DNA from: Mesostigma viride
Lineage: Eukaryota > Streptophyta > Mesostigmatophyceae > Mesostigmatales > Mesostigmataceae
Assembly: GCA_009746045.1 (NCBI GenBank)
Contig: RPFO01000313.1
Coordinates: 409,340-473,339 of the forward strand
DNA length: 64,000 nt
Reading direction: 5' to 3'
The notes below the pieces were generated by a model, which saw only the letters and a program-made list of their open reading frames with translations, was not told the origin of the DNA and did not search any database. Positions within the stretch are counted from its first letter, which is position 1; each line of letters opens with the position of its first letter. The position numbers and the translations under genes were made by a program. Positions 1-8,018 of the stretch are shown here, piece by piece.

Positions 1-543
1 CCTGCAACCTGGTGAGTTTCCCGCCATCCTGATCTTCGTCGACTTCATCAAGGCTTTTGATTCTGTCCTCTGGGACGCTCTATGGGCTGTACTTGCTCGC
101 GCTCGCGTCCCCACTCCCCTGATTACCGTCATCCGCATGCTGTATGAGGGGTCGACCACTTCGGTGCGCACTCAACACGGCATTACCCCGCCATGCCCAC
201 TGCAGACCGGCGTCTGGCAGGGTTGCGTCCTGTCGCCGTACCTGTTTATTATTGTAGTGGATTAATTATGTTATGCGCCAGGCACGTGCTCGCTTTGCTA
301 GCATTGCAGGCCGTGCCCCTGGCCTAGCGATCACGAACGAGCTTGGGGAAGGGGGGCCGACTAACAAGCAGAATTTACTAGCTGACCTCATTTATGCCGA
401 CGACATCACGCTCATCGAGAAGCCGGAGTCTGCCCAACTTTGGCTGGACTGCCTGGCGCTCGAGGCTCGGGCGGTTGGTCTAGAAATCAGCCCCAAAACG
501 GAGGCCCTGGCCCTCGGCATGGCAGGGCCCCCACCCACACTCC
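1..543 (+). pseudogene. LINE reverse transcriptase, 5' part of split copy
   Basis: This is the middle of a non-LTR retrotransposon reverse transcriptase; the gene begins before the window. From position 2 the frame shows the palm motif FVDFIKAFDSVLWDAL, then LYEGSTTSVRT and GVWQGCVLSPYLF. A second frame from 273 continues with MRQARARF and the catalytic YADD box (LADLIYADDITL). The two frames are separated by what looks like a 4-bp TAAT insertion near 262-266, because a related copy at the far end of the window reads VMDHVMRRARARF without a break. At 544 the gene is interrupted by an LTR retrotransposon and resumes at 11,293 in the same frame. The family is a LINE whose clade I cannot assign. 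The copy is dead because of the frameshift and the insertion. Confidence 0.9.
539..543. repeat. Target site duplication ACTCC, left copy
   Basis: ACTCC lies directly before the left LTR and is repeated exactly at 11,288-11,292 directly after the right LTR. Removing the element and one copy restores an open LINE reading frame across the site (PPTLRLLDD), which confirms the insertion boundaries. Confidence 0.92.
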
Positions 544-1191
544 AGTTAGCATTTTGGGCAACCAATATGCTAAGTGGATGCAGTTTGGAAAGACCTTTCC
601 AACGCCGTGCTGACCGCCTGAAACAGACAAGGGGCGAGAAAGATATAAGGTCCCGAAGTCCTAGCCGTCCGTGGCCGACTAGGGTACAGTCCTCTGGTAT
701 AGTGGACAGGACACGTGGCAGGCCGTGCCTGCACAGGCTTAGCCTGACTATCACGTGACTGTGGTCCACGTAGACCAGAGGAGCAGCAGCCTGTGGCTGG
801 TGGAAGTCAGGACTGGCACAGGTCTGCAAGGATACTAGGCCTTGCAGGCTTGTGACAGGTCCTGTACTTCCTAGGTTGCAGAGTCTAGGCAAATCCAGTT
901 CGTCCTGGCTCTGCACTGATGCCAGTGGACGTTGAGGATTTGCCTGCATGCCTGCACGTGCCTCGTCACGCCGATGGGAACGAGGAACAACGCAAAGGAT
1001 ATAGCTTGGTCATGGGGGATGACCAGCTATCTTGGCAAGCACGAACCGAGGCTCCCACATTGGTCGTGGAACCGCTCACCGTGGTCGTGGCTTGGTGCAC
1101 GGGTTAAAAGGTTGCTGCCTTTGCAACTTTGGCTCATCCCGTTGTGTGGCGCGAGAGACCAGGAACTCACAGTTCTGGCTGTTCGCTAACT
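544..1191 (+). repeat. Left LTR of copia-type element
   Basis: This segment of 648 bp is repeated at 10,640-11,287 at about 99% identity. The ends form a 7-bp inverted repeat, AGTTAGC and GCTAACT. A TATA-like GATATAAGG lies near 641-649; the right LTR reads GATATGAGG there. No tRNA-type TGG primer-binding site is visible immediately after the LTR (CGTACTATTGCATTTC), so the primer is unknown. Confidence 0.93.
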
Positions 1192-1225
1192 CGTACTATT
1201 GCATTTCTGTTGTGCAAGGTTTTTC

Positions 1226-2374
1226 ATGTCGGCCGAGGCTCGGGTCGAGACACCTGAGTCATCCCCCAGGCGCGAAGCAGCTCCCGAGTTGCCAGCGCGC
1301 GAGAACGCATTTTTCCCCTATTCCCACCCATCCAACGCTTCTACGTTTGTGCAGGCCGCCTACGTTGCGAGGGGTCTTGCGGAAGGAGGTTGGGTTGCTG
1401 TGTTTGGGAACGCAGCAGGGCCGTCGGCAAACGACCCTGTGGTGATGAGGATAAGGGCGACGACGTCGCCAGGGGAAACGGGTCGGGTCTGCACGGAGCG
1501 GCTCGTCGCTATTCGCGACGAAATTGCTTCGTTGATCTACAGTTTGGAGGTTGCGTACCAGGGCGGGCACGTCACCATTCAGGCGCTGGACTTAGCGCGT
1601 GAGACGCTGGGCCAGCTGGTGGCCATTTGTTTAGGTGGTACCAGATTGTATAACCACTGGGTGGCGACAAGCTCGCTGGGGGAGGGGACCGACGCGTCAC
1701 ATATTATACGGGACGCGCAGACGCGTGAAGCCGACAGTCCGTGGGATTCGGCTGAAGTGGTGGCTCAGACGTGTGAGCACCTGGTCAATATCTTGATCCA
1801 AGAGGCGCGTGGTCACGCCGATCACTGGGTGATCACGACACGACCAGCCGGCATTTGGTCGACCTTGGATACACCGAGGTTGCAAAGCAGGCCGGGGGCG
1901 TGTGGGCCAACGGTGACAGTCATCACCGGTCGGGACGTCACCGACGAGGATTTTCACAGCGAGTTCGTGGATCGCCCAACGGGCATCATAGCTCGTTCGT
2001 CACAGCAGATTGACGAAGGGGACGGCACAAACGAGGGCTACTCAGCTCGGCGTAGGGCGGAGTTGCATATCCCGTTTGAGCCAGAACACGACTTCGCTGA
2101 GATTGGTCGGGGGTCACGGAACGACAGGCGGGGTGGTGGCAGTCGGTGGGTCAGGAACCTGCAGTGGTATCGCCGTGGTAGTGCGCCTAGGCTGCCGGTG
2201 GAGCAGACACCAGCCGGGAGGCCGGTGAGCCGGGTATTAGGTCCTTACAACGCGGAGGAGGTCCGCTCAGTTCCGCGCGTGGGGACACCGGTGGCACGCA
2301 CAGCGCAGGAGCGTGAGGAGGAGGCCATAGCTGAGGAACGGCCAGCGGCTTCTTCAGGCAGCACCAGCGCTTGA
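1226..2374 (+). CDS. Unknown ORF A in the copia-type element leader
   Basis: An open frame of about 382 codons lies between the left LTR and gag; the ATG at 1226 (MSAEARVETPESS) is chosen as the first good start after the LTR. I do not recognise the product. The N-terminal two thirds looks globular (GWVAVFGNAAGPSA, TERLVAIRDEIASLIYSLEVAYQ, then LARETLGQLVAICLGG). The last third is charged and Arg/Glu-rich, ending AQEREEEAIAEERPAASSG. No zinc knuckle, protease or RT motif is visible, so it is not the known gag. Copia-type elements normally have nothing between the LTR and gag. It could be an accessory protein, a captured host gene or a second gag-like protein. Its open state over 1.1 kb in a young element suggests recent selection. 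Confidence 0.6.
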   Translation: MSAEARVETPESSPRREAAPELPARENAFFPYSHPSNASTFVQAAYVARGLAEGGWVAVFGNAAGPSANDPVVMRIRATTSPGETGRVCTERLVAIRDEIASLIYSLEVAYQGGHVTIQALDLARETLGQLVAICLGGTRLYNHWVATSSLGEGTDASHIIRDAQTREADSPWDSAEVVAQTCEHLVNILIQEARGHADHWVITTRPAGIWSTLDTPRLQSRPGACGPTVTVITGRDVTDEDFHSEFVDRPTGIIARSSQQIDEGDGTNEGYSARRRAELHIPFEPEHDFAEIGRGSRNDRRGGGSRWVRNLQWYRRGSAPRLPVEQTPAGRPVSRVLGPYNAEEVRSVPRVGTPVARTAQEREEEAIAEERPAASSGSTSA

Positions 2375-2427
2375 GCCAGTTTTGCCTTGTCTGTCGCCTG
2401 TTTTGTTTTGTCCTCCCACTGTATATA

Positions 2428-3003
2428 ATGCCTCGTGGCAAACCGGGAGACGGCGACAAGGGCGAGATGGAGGCACCGGCTGGAGCAAGCCAGGAGCCTC
2501 GGCAAGACAAGGAGCAGCTGGTGGGAGAGGCGATCCCAGCCAGCGACGGCGATGGGGGAAAGAGACCAGGCGGCAAGAGACGGCATGAAGACGCGGTGGA
2601 GGAGGCGCGCAAGGTGCGGGCAACAGGGCCAACGGATGCAATAACGGTGGCAAACGGGCGACCTGCCGTGGAGAAGCGTAAGAGGGACCCCTCCGCTGAC
2701 GGCAATGGTAAGAGGCCTCACGTGGATGTGCTCTCCCCTGTGCCTGCTGGACCAAGTGGTGTTGTTGTTGTGACACCCGCTGTGGTGGAGCCAGTGAAGG
2801 CGCTGCCAGGGTCGAGACCTCACATGAGTGCTGTCACTGTTATGAATGGTCAAAAGCCTCTTAAGGGGACGGGACACCCCCGAATTTTTTGGCGCCAAAA
2901 AATTCGCGCCGGAGCCGAAGGTCACAAATTTCACGTGCACGGTGCGCGCACCCCTTGCGGAAGTGGCCATGGCGACTGCGTTCAGGCGAAACTACCACAC
3001 TAG
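2428..3003 (+). CDS. Unknown basic ORF B in the copia-type element leader
   Basis: An open frame of 191 codons starts 54 bp after ORF A, at an ATG preceded by a TATA-like TGTATATAATG. The product is low-complexity and basic (GDGDKGEMEAPAG, GKRPGGKRRHEDAVEEARK, VEKRKRDPSADGNGKRP), with possible nuclear-localisation clusters. I recognise no family. A second frame (about 2846-3130) overlaps its end and reads plausible globular sequence (KFAPEPKVTNFTCTVRAPLAEV), so the true protein may change frame near the 26-bp palindrome at 2881-2906. Whether that is a mutation, splicing or a programmed shift cannot be told from one copy. The function is unknown. Confidence 0.45.
   Translation: MPRGKPGDGDKGEMEAPAGASQEPRQDKEQLVGEAIPASDGDGGKRPGGKRRHEDAVEEARKVRATGPTDAITVANGRPAVEKRKRDPSADGNGKRPHVDVLSPVPAGPSGVVVVTPAVVEPVKALPGSRPHMSAVTVMNGQKPLKGTGHPRIFWRQKIRAGAEGHKFHVHGARTPCGSGHGDCVQAKLPH
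2881..2906. repeat. Perfect 26-bp palindrome
   Basis: The sequence CGAATTTTTT-GGCGCC-AAAAAATTCG equals its own reverse complement over 26 bases. It lies inside the overlap of two open frames at the end of ORF B. In RNA it could form a hairpin, and in DNA a cruciform or a dimeric binding site. Its role is unknown. Confidence 0.9.
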
Positions 3004-3130
3004 GGCAGGCGAAATGCAAAAATTTTACTCGAATCTAAAAGGACATGAGTTTATGATGTTAGTTTGTGGCGGAAATCAGCTGGTTTACAATATCGCTGTT
3101 GTTTTTTTATGCCATCGGCATGGGGGGTAA

Positions 3131-5109
3131 TCTGAATTTGTTGGTCGCGCGGAATGAGATAGAATTCATGATAGCGGCTGTAAAATAGCGGTTTTGGGGG
3201 CTGTTCTGACCTTGAAGCAGGCATTAATATCGGTTGCATCGAATTCTAAACCGAGCTAGTGCTTTTTGCCAGATTTTCGGCCATTATCGGTAAGTAATTG
3301 TTCAGACCTGCGCAGTGCGTGTCTGACCTGTCCATGGAAGAACGGCTGTTGTTGCGCGCCTGGGCGAGGGATTTACGAGGGCAAGGTACAGATTTGTCGC
3401 GAACGTTATCTGCTATCGGTGCTTTCTTCTATGAGCTCATCGTTCGAGGTTTTTTGCGTTCTTTTTGGGCAGTTTCCGCCAGCTAGCTCGCCGTCGCTTG
3501 CCGTTGTGTTGTCGAATACCTGGCAGCTTTAGATTGTTTTCGTTGATGTCGTGATCAGGGCCGCTTCAGTCGCAGCCTATAGCTCTTCGGGAAGGTATAA
3601 GGCATTTCATAAAACGTGTTCTGGCAAGGATGTTGTGCGTATGGACGCTTCTTGTTGTTTGAGAGTGACGCACCCTCTCCTCACAGGCCGCAGCGGCATC
3701 ACAGCGCTCATGCGGTGAAGGGCCGCCAATGGTTTCTTTGCATTTTATCGTGCAGGGATGGAAGTGTTATAGTGATGATGATGTTGGAGATATTGCATTT
3801 GTGTGACTGCATGTAGATAGCTGGCACCAATGGTTGTTTGAGCTTTCCTTTGTTATGATGATGTGACAAGACTACAATGTGCTGAGCCAACCATGGTTGA
3901 CATGCATGACTGCATGCAAGCTATATATACCATGTTCTTACTTGGTTCCTTGCCCTCCATAGTCCCAGTTTGTCATCCATGCCGGGGAGGACAGTTTAGG
4001 AGGTGTTGTTGTGTTGATTAGCTTGGTTGGCATCAACCTTACACTCTAACCTGGGAGAAACATAGGAAATGCCGCTTAGGCATGTTAGGGCTACCATCGT
4101 CAAGGCTATGCACATATTTACAAGGCTGGCCATGCTGGAGGGATGATGAAGACATATGAGGTGCGTGGCCACCCCTTTGTACTTTGTAAACATACTCTGC
4201 ATGGTTTTGGTGCATGTTGGATGGCATATTAAGTGGCACTGTGGGGTTACTAACTTACTGAGTGGTCCTTAGCGCCTTGTCATGTGGTCATATAGGAAAC
4301 TCATCAACTTGAGCAGTTCTTGTCGCAATGACCCCCCACATTGAGCATGCGTTGCCGTCAGCGTGCAAGAGTTGATTATGTGTGCTTTGGTCAGTTTGCA
4401 GATGTCTTGGATGAAGAAGGAGGTGCTAGTGTGGCTAAATGGTTACTCTAATTTCCTTGTAGCGTCTACATGGGTGGCCGTCTTGGAATGGTTGTAACTT
4501 GGGCAGTTCTTGTCAGAATGGCGTCAAACCTTGAACATAGGAGGTACCATATGTGCAGAGAATGGTAGTATGTGGTTTGGCCAGTTTTCATGAGGCTTAG
4601 ATGTATAAAGGGGTGTTAGTGTGGTTAAATACTAGCTAAAACCTCCCTTAGCTTCGTCACAGGTGGCAATCTAGGAATATCCATCAAATAGGGCTGCGCT
4701 TGTCAGAATGACCTGAAAATTTGGGGCTGCATGTCCCCCAACCTCTAGTATTTGGGAATATATGATTTGGCCCTATTCCATGTGTTTATGATTTGATAAT
4801 TTTTTTTTTTCATTAAAAAAGTACCCTTTTTGCGGGAAAATCCATCAATGTGTGTAAACATGATTATTTTGTGCTCAAAATTAGGTAGCATTTCTCAAAA
4901 GTCAGGGAACTATATGGGAATATATGATTTGGTCCCAATATGTTTGCCCACTGCCCTAGGAAAAATGTGACTAGAATAGCGTCTTTTTCTATTTTTAGCG
5001 CGTTACCGGTGCCCTTTGGGGGCTAGTACCCCCCCCAAGTTGCTGGAATTTTTTTTTTTAATCATATTAATGGTCCCCAATCATCATTGGATTTTTAGCA
5101 CATGCATAG
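3131..5109 (+). other. Long non-coding leader before gag
   Basis: About 2 kb has no convincing coding sequence and lower GC content than the flanks. Weak internal repetition is visible. Variants of CTTGTCAGAATG recur near 4318, 4507 and 4700, and GGGAATATATGATTTGG occurs near 4755 and again near 4917. It may be a structured 5' leader or a region important for packaging, but nothing specific can be assigned. Confidence 0.6.
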
Positions 5110-6066
5110 GTATGGTTTCCAGAAAAGTGCCCTTTAGGGGTGTCCCCTCCACCACTAGCACAGGAAGCTTTGGACAAGTGGCTTGAGGACATGGAGCTTG
5201 TTGTGTGCTCCGTGGACCCCACTGTCAACCTAGTGCAAGTGTTTCACTCGTCCACATGCAACAGGGACTCGTCAGAGCGTGTCAGGGAAAAGGCTAGGAC
5301 TGCTGTCAAGGATAAGCTAACCTGGGCGCAGTTCCTGGAAGGGTTGAGGGAGGAGTTCTCTGACAAAGTTCTCAACCTCACCAACTATTACAAGCATCAG
5401 TATGACACCTTTGAGATAGTGGGCCCTGTGGCAGAGGAATGGGCTAGGCTCAACCGTATCAGAGACAAGGGGGCCAAGTATGGCTTCCTGGTCACAGATA
5501 GGGCCTTGGCAGACTATTTCCTGGACCGTATGGGTTTGAGTGTGGATGGGAGAAACGGTGCCCGCATGTTTCTGAACCAGACTGATGGCTCCTTGCGTGC
5601 TCTGGAGCTTGTAATCCTCAGCATAAGGAAGCCAGATCCTGCCTGCAAGGCTATCCAGTCCCATGGCAGCAATGCCACCTCCGCTGTGCAGGGCCAAGGT
5701 GATGTCCCCGGGTACCCAGCCCGTGATGGGGCAAGGCCCAACAAGCGTAAGCGCTTCAGGCGCCAGAGGCAGGGGGCTCAGGGTGGCAAGGGTGCAGGTT
5801 CCCAAGGAGGGGTTGGGAGCCAGCAAGCTGGTGGTCAGCAGGGTAAGGGTGGCCAAGGGCAAGGCAAGGGCCAAGCTCAAGGCAACCAGGGCAAGCAGGG
5901 TGGACAGTCTCAGGGAGGCCAGGGGAAGCCTGGCAAGGGTGGGGCTGGGTCTGGGAAGAAGGGTGGAGCATGCTTTGTGTGTGGCAAGGAAGGTCACTGG
6001 CGTCGTGAGTGTCCTGACAGGAAGGCCAAGCCTGCTGGGGCAGGGGGCCAGTCTGGGCAGCAGTGA
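5110..6066 (+). CDS. gag: Gag of the copia-type element
   Basis: This is the nucleocapsid-capsid polyprotein. The frame is open from 5110, but the first in-frame start-like codon is GTG at 5140 and the first ATG is 5191, so the N-terminus is not settled and may be truncated. The capsid-like region contains TWAQFLEGLREEFSD and VAEEWARLNRIRDKG. A long Gly/Gln/Lys-rich stretch follows (about residues 205-275 counted from 5140). One CCHC zinc knuckle, CFVCGKEGHWRREC (C278, C281, H286, C291), binds nucleic acid. The frame ends CAG CAG TGA CTA G and then stays open into pol in the same frame. Copia gags normally sit close to the LTR; here about 4 kb separates them. Confidence 0.88.
   Translation, partial: VWFPEKCPLGVSPPPLAQEALDKWLEDMELVVCSVDPTVNLVQVFHSSTCNRDSSERVREKARTAVKDKLTWAQFLEGLREEFSDKVLNLTNYYKHQYDTFEIVGPVAEEWARLNRIRDKGAKYGFLVTDRALADYFLDRMGLSVDGRNGARMFLNQTDGSLRALELVILSIRKPDPACKAIQSHGSNATSAVQGQGDVPGYPARDGARPNKRKRFRRQRQGAQGGKGAGSQGGVGSQQAGGQQGKGGQGQGKGQAQGNQGKQGGQSQGGQGKPGKGGAGSGKKGGACFVCGKEGHWRRECPDRKAKPAGAGGQSGQQ
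6064..6066 (+). promoter_or_regulatory. Candidate readthrough stop between gag and pol
   Basis: The gag stop is UGA followed by CUAG, and the same frame is then open for 210 codons into pol (6067-6696). UGA-CUA(G) is a well-known leaky stop context. Readthrough could therefore make Gag-Pol. This is inferred from sequence only. Confidence 0.5.
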
Positions 6067-6696
6067 CTAGCATCATCCCCTGTAAATAGTCAATCACCCC
6101 TTGGGGAAGGTGTGCTGGATGTACATAAGGATGGGGGTGTGCCCCTTGTGCAGCACCAAGGGTGTAAAGATGTTGTTCTTCCACTGGATTGCAATAACAA
6201 TGCTGCAGCTGAATTCCCTATGCCTCATGCAGGTGGTGGGTCTCCAGCAGGTGCTGGCCTGGAGGGCCAAGGGACCTTGCTGGAAGGGCCTGGAGCGGTC
6301 CAGGGTGCAGGACCTGACTTGGGGCGTCAGGACGGCCTGCAGGGAAGCCCTGGAACCTCAGGAGTGGATCATGTGTCCCCACACACGGTTCAGACGTCTC
6401 GCCAGGTCAGTACTGACAGAGTGCTGAGCTATGCTGAGGCTGGCCATAGGTTGCATCACATGTTTGGGCATTCTGGGCAGGCAGCAATGTTTGCTTGGAA
6501 GCTAGGTAGGGAGCCTTTGTGGGAGGCTGCCAGGCTGCTGCTGAGAACTGTGGTTGCCAGGAGAATGCTGTTCACCCACCTCAGTCCCATGCTAGGGAGC
6601 CTGCTAGGGAGCGTGGCGACATCCAGATGGATATCCAGCATATCAGGGGCTTGTATATATTGGTGGGGGTGGACAGGTTCAGCAGATACAGGCTGA
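6067..6696 (+). CDS. pol: Pol N-terminal segment, in frame with gag
   Basis: This open segment continues the gag frame after the UGA. Its first 100 or so residues are low-complexity Gly/Pro-rich linker (GGGSPAGAGLEGQG). Around 6440-6490 it reads GHRLHHMFGHSGQAAMFAWK, which fits the His half of the HHCC domain that precedes copia integrases. The matching Cys half (AAAENCGC) is in another frame starting at 6510, so pol changes frame between about 6490 and 6530. No classical slippery heptamer is visible in the overlap. A simple indel in this copy is the plainest explanation; programmed -1 shifting is possible. Confidence 0.6.
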   Translation, partial: LASSPVNSQSPLGEGVLDVHKDGGVPLVQHQGCKDVVLPLDCNNNAAAEFPMPHAGGGSPAGAGLEGQGTLLEGPGAVQGAGPDLGRQDGLQGSPGTSGVDHVSPHTVQTSRQVSTDRVLSYAEAGHRLHHMFGHSGQAAMFAWKLGREPLWEAARLLLRTVVARRMLFTHLSPMLGSLLGSVATSRWISSISGACIYWWGWTGSADTG

Positions 6697-8018
6697 TAGA
6701 CGTTCTGCCTGGTATGCAGGAGCACCACTTGTTGTTGGGTATGAAGGCCCTGATCCCAGGCTTTGGGGTGTGCAAGAGTGTGCAGGCAGACTTGCAGTTT
6801 GACTGTTTGCTCAAGCATCAGGACCAGCTGCCTTGTAAGCTGGTAGTAGTCCCCAGGGAGAGTCATGGGCAGCAAGGGGCTGTAGAGAGATCCATACGTG
6901 AAGTGAAGACAGTGGTGCTAGCAGCAGAGTCAGTGCCACTTGTGGCATCTGCCTTAGAGAGGGCAGCCTGGTGTAAGGGGATAGAAGAGCAGCTGAACCA
7001 CAGGGTTAACTATTACTTTGATGGTGTGGCTGTCTCTCCCCTGGCCCTGCAGTATAGCTTGTTGCCTGAGAACGTGGTGCAGGCCAGTCTTAGGAAGGCA
7101 GATAGGTTATTTGCCCAGCTGAGACGTAAGGACAAGAACTGGAATGTGCTGAGGCCTCAGGTGGGGCTGAAGGTCAGGATGTGGAAGGAACCATCTATTC
7201 CAGGCAAGCGGGGGAAGTGGCAGGATGGGGTTGTCACTCGTGTGGAAGAAGCTAACAGATCTTGCCTGGTGGCTTTGGAAAAGGATCCAAGGCACGTGTA
7301 CAGGTTGTCCTGGGCTCATGTCAAGGAAAGAAGGCCACATGCAATCTGGCCTGCAGACGGGCCAGGCCCTCCCAGCTGGGTTGAGGAGCCAGGCCAGAGC
7401 CAGGCAGCAGCAGCTAACAATCCTCTGGTGGTGGATGATGGTCTGTCCCTGCTGGAAGATGACGAGCAGGAGGCTGCTGAAGCAACTGTCACAAGGCCAG
7501 AGGGGACGGGGCAGCCACCTAAGGCCCGGGGGCCTCTCATGGCGGACGTCATCCGAGCACTCATGCGCAGCAAACATGATCCCAAGGTATCCAAGCTCAC
7601 GGGGTGGGGGTCGTGCTGGGCAGCTACAATGGAGGTAGATACCAACTCACAGGTGTCTGTCATCAGGGAAGAGGATGCTGTAGGCTTACAGATGTCCCAT
7701 CCCAGTTGCCTTGCTGTGTCTGATTTCTCAGGAAAGGTGTCCATGAAGATCCTTGGGGAAGTGAGTGTGCCTATCTTAGGGGTGCCCACCACGTTCTGTG
7801 TGGTAGAGGGCTATCAGGGGCCTGCCATTCTGGGTCAGAACTTCTTGTGCATGCCAGGGGTTACTTTGACCTCTGATGAGTTGGCACTAGAAGGCAGGGG
7901 CAGCCTCCCCCTTGAAAGATATCACTATTCCCAGGGTCTTGCAGTGGCGGTGAAGGCTGTTAGGAGTCAGCCAGCTGAGGGTCCTCAAGGTCAGGAGCCC
8001 ATAGCTGAGGACTGTTGA
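6510..8018 (+). CDS. pol: Pol: integrase followed by a retropepsin-like domain
   Basis: This frame opens at 6510 and has its first start-like codon (GTG) at 6519; residues are numbered from there. After the Cys half of the zinc domain comes the integrase core: acidic residues D34 or D37 (GDIQMDIQ), then D91 (VQADLQFD), then E123 (GQQGAVERSIREVKT), a DDE-type pattern. A C-terminal integrase region (VGLKVRMWKEPS, GKWQDGVVTRVEE) follows. From about residue 370 there is an aspartic-protease-like domain: MEVDTNSQVSVI, then GEVSVPILGVPTTFCVV, then AILGQNFL, matching the flap and hydrophobic-Gly elements of retropepsins. The catalytic triplet reads DTN instead of DTG. In copia elements protease normally precedes integrase, so this order is unusual. 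The frame ends at 8018, and the RT frame opens at 8009. Confidence 0.8.
   Translation, partial: GAFVGGCQAAAENCGCQENAVHPPQSHAREPARERGDIQMDIQHIRGLYILVGVDRFSRYRLIDVLPGMQEHHLLLGMKALIPGFGVCKSVQADLQFDCLLKHQDQLPCKLVVVPRESHGQQGAVERSIREVKTVVLAAESVPLVASALERAAWCKGIEEQLNHRVNYYFDGVAVSPLALQYSLLPENVVQASLRKADRLFAQLRRKDKNWNVLRPQVGLKVRMWKEPSIPGKRGKWQDGVVTRVEEANRSCLVALEKDPRHVYRLSWAHVKERRPHAIWPADGPGPPSWVEEPGQSQAAAANNPLVVDDGLSLLEDDEQEAAEATVTRPEGTGQPPKARGPLMADVIRALMRSKHDPKVSKLTGWGSCWAATMEVDTNSQVSVIREEDAVGLQMSHPSCLAVSDFSGKVSMKILGEVSVPILGVPTTFCVVEGYQGPAILGQNFLCMPGVTLTSDELALEGRGSLPLERYHYSQGLAVAVKAVRSQPAEGPQGQEPIAEDC

Noticed and set aside
932..1189. Identical small frames in both LTRs (also 11,028-11,285)
   Set aside because: They are repeated only because the LTR is repeated, and there is no sign of a protein gene.
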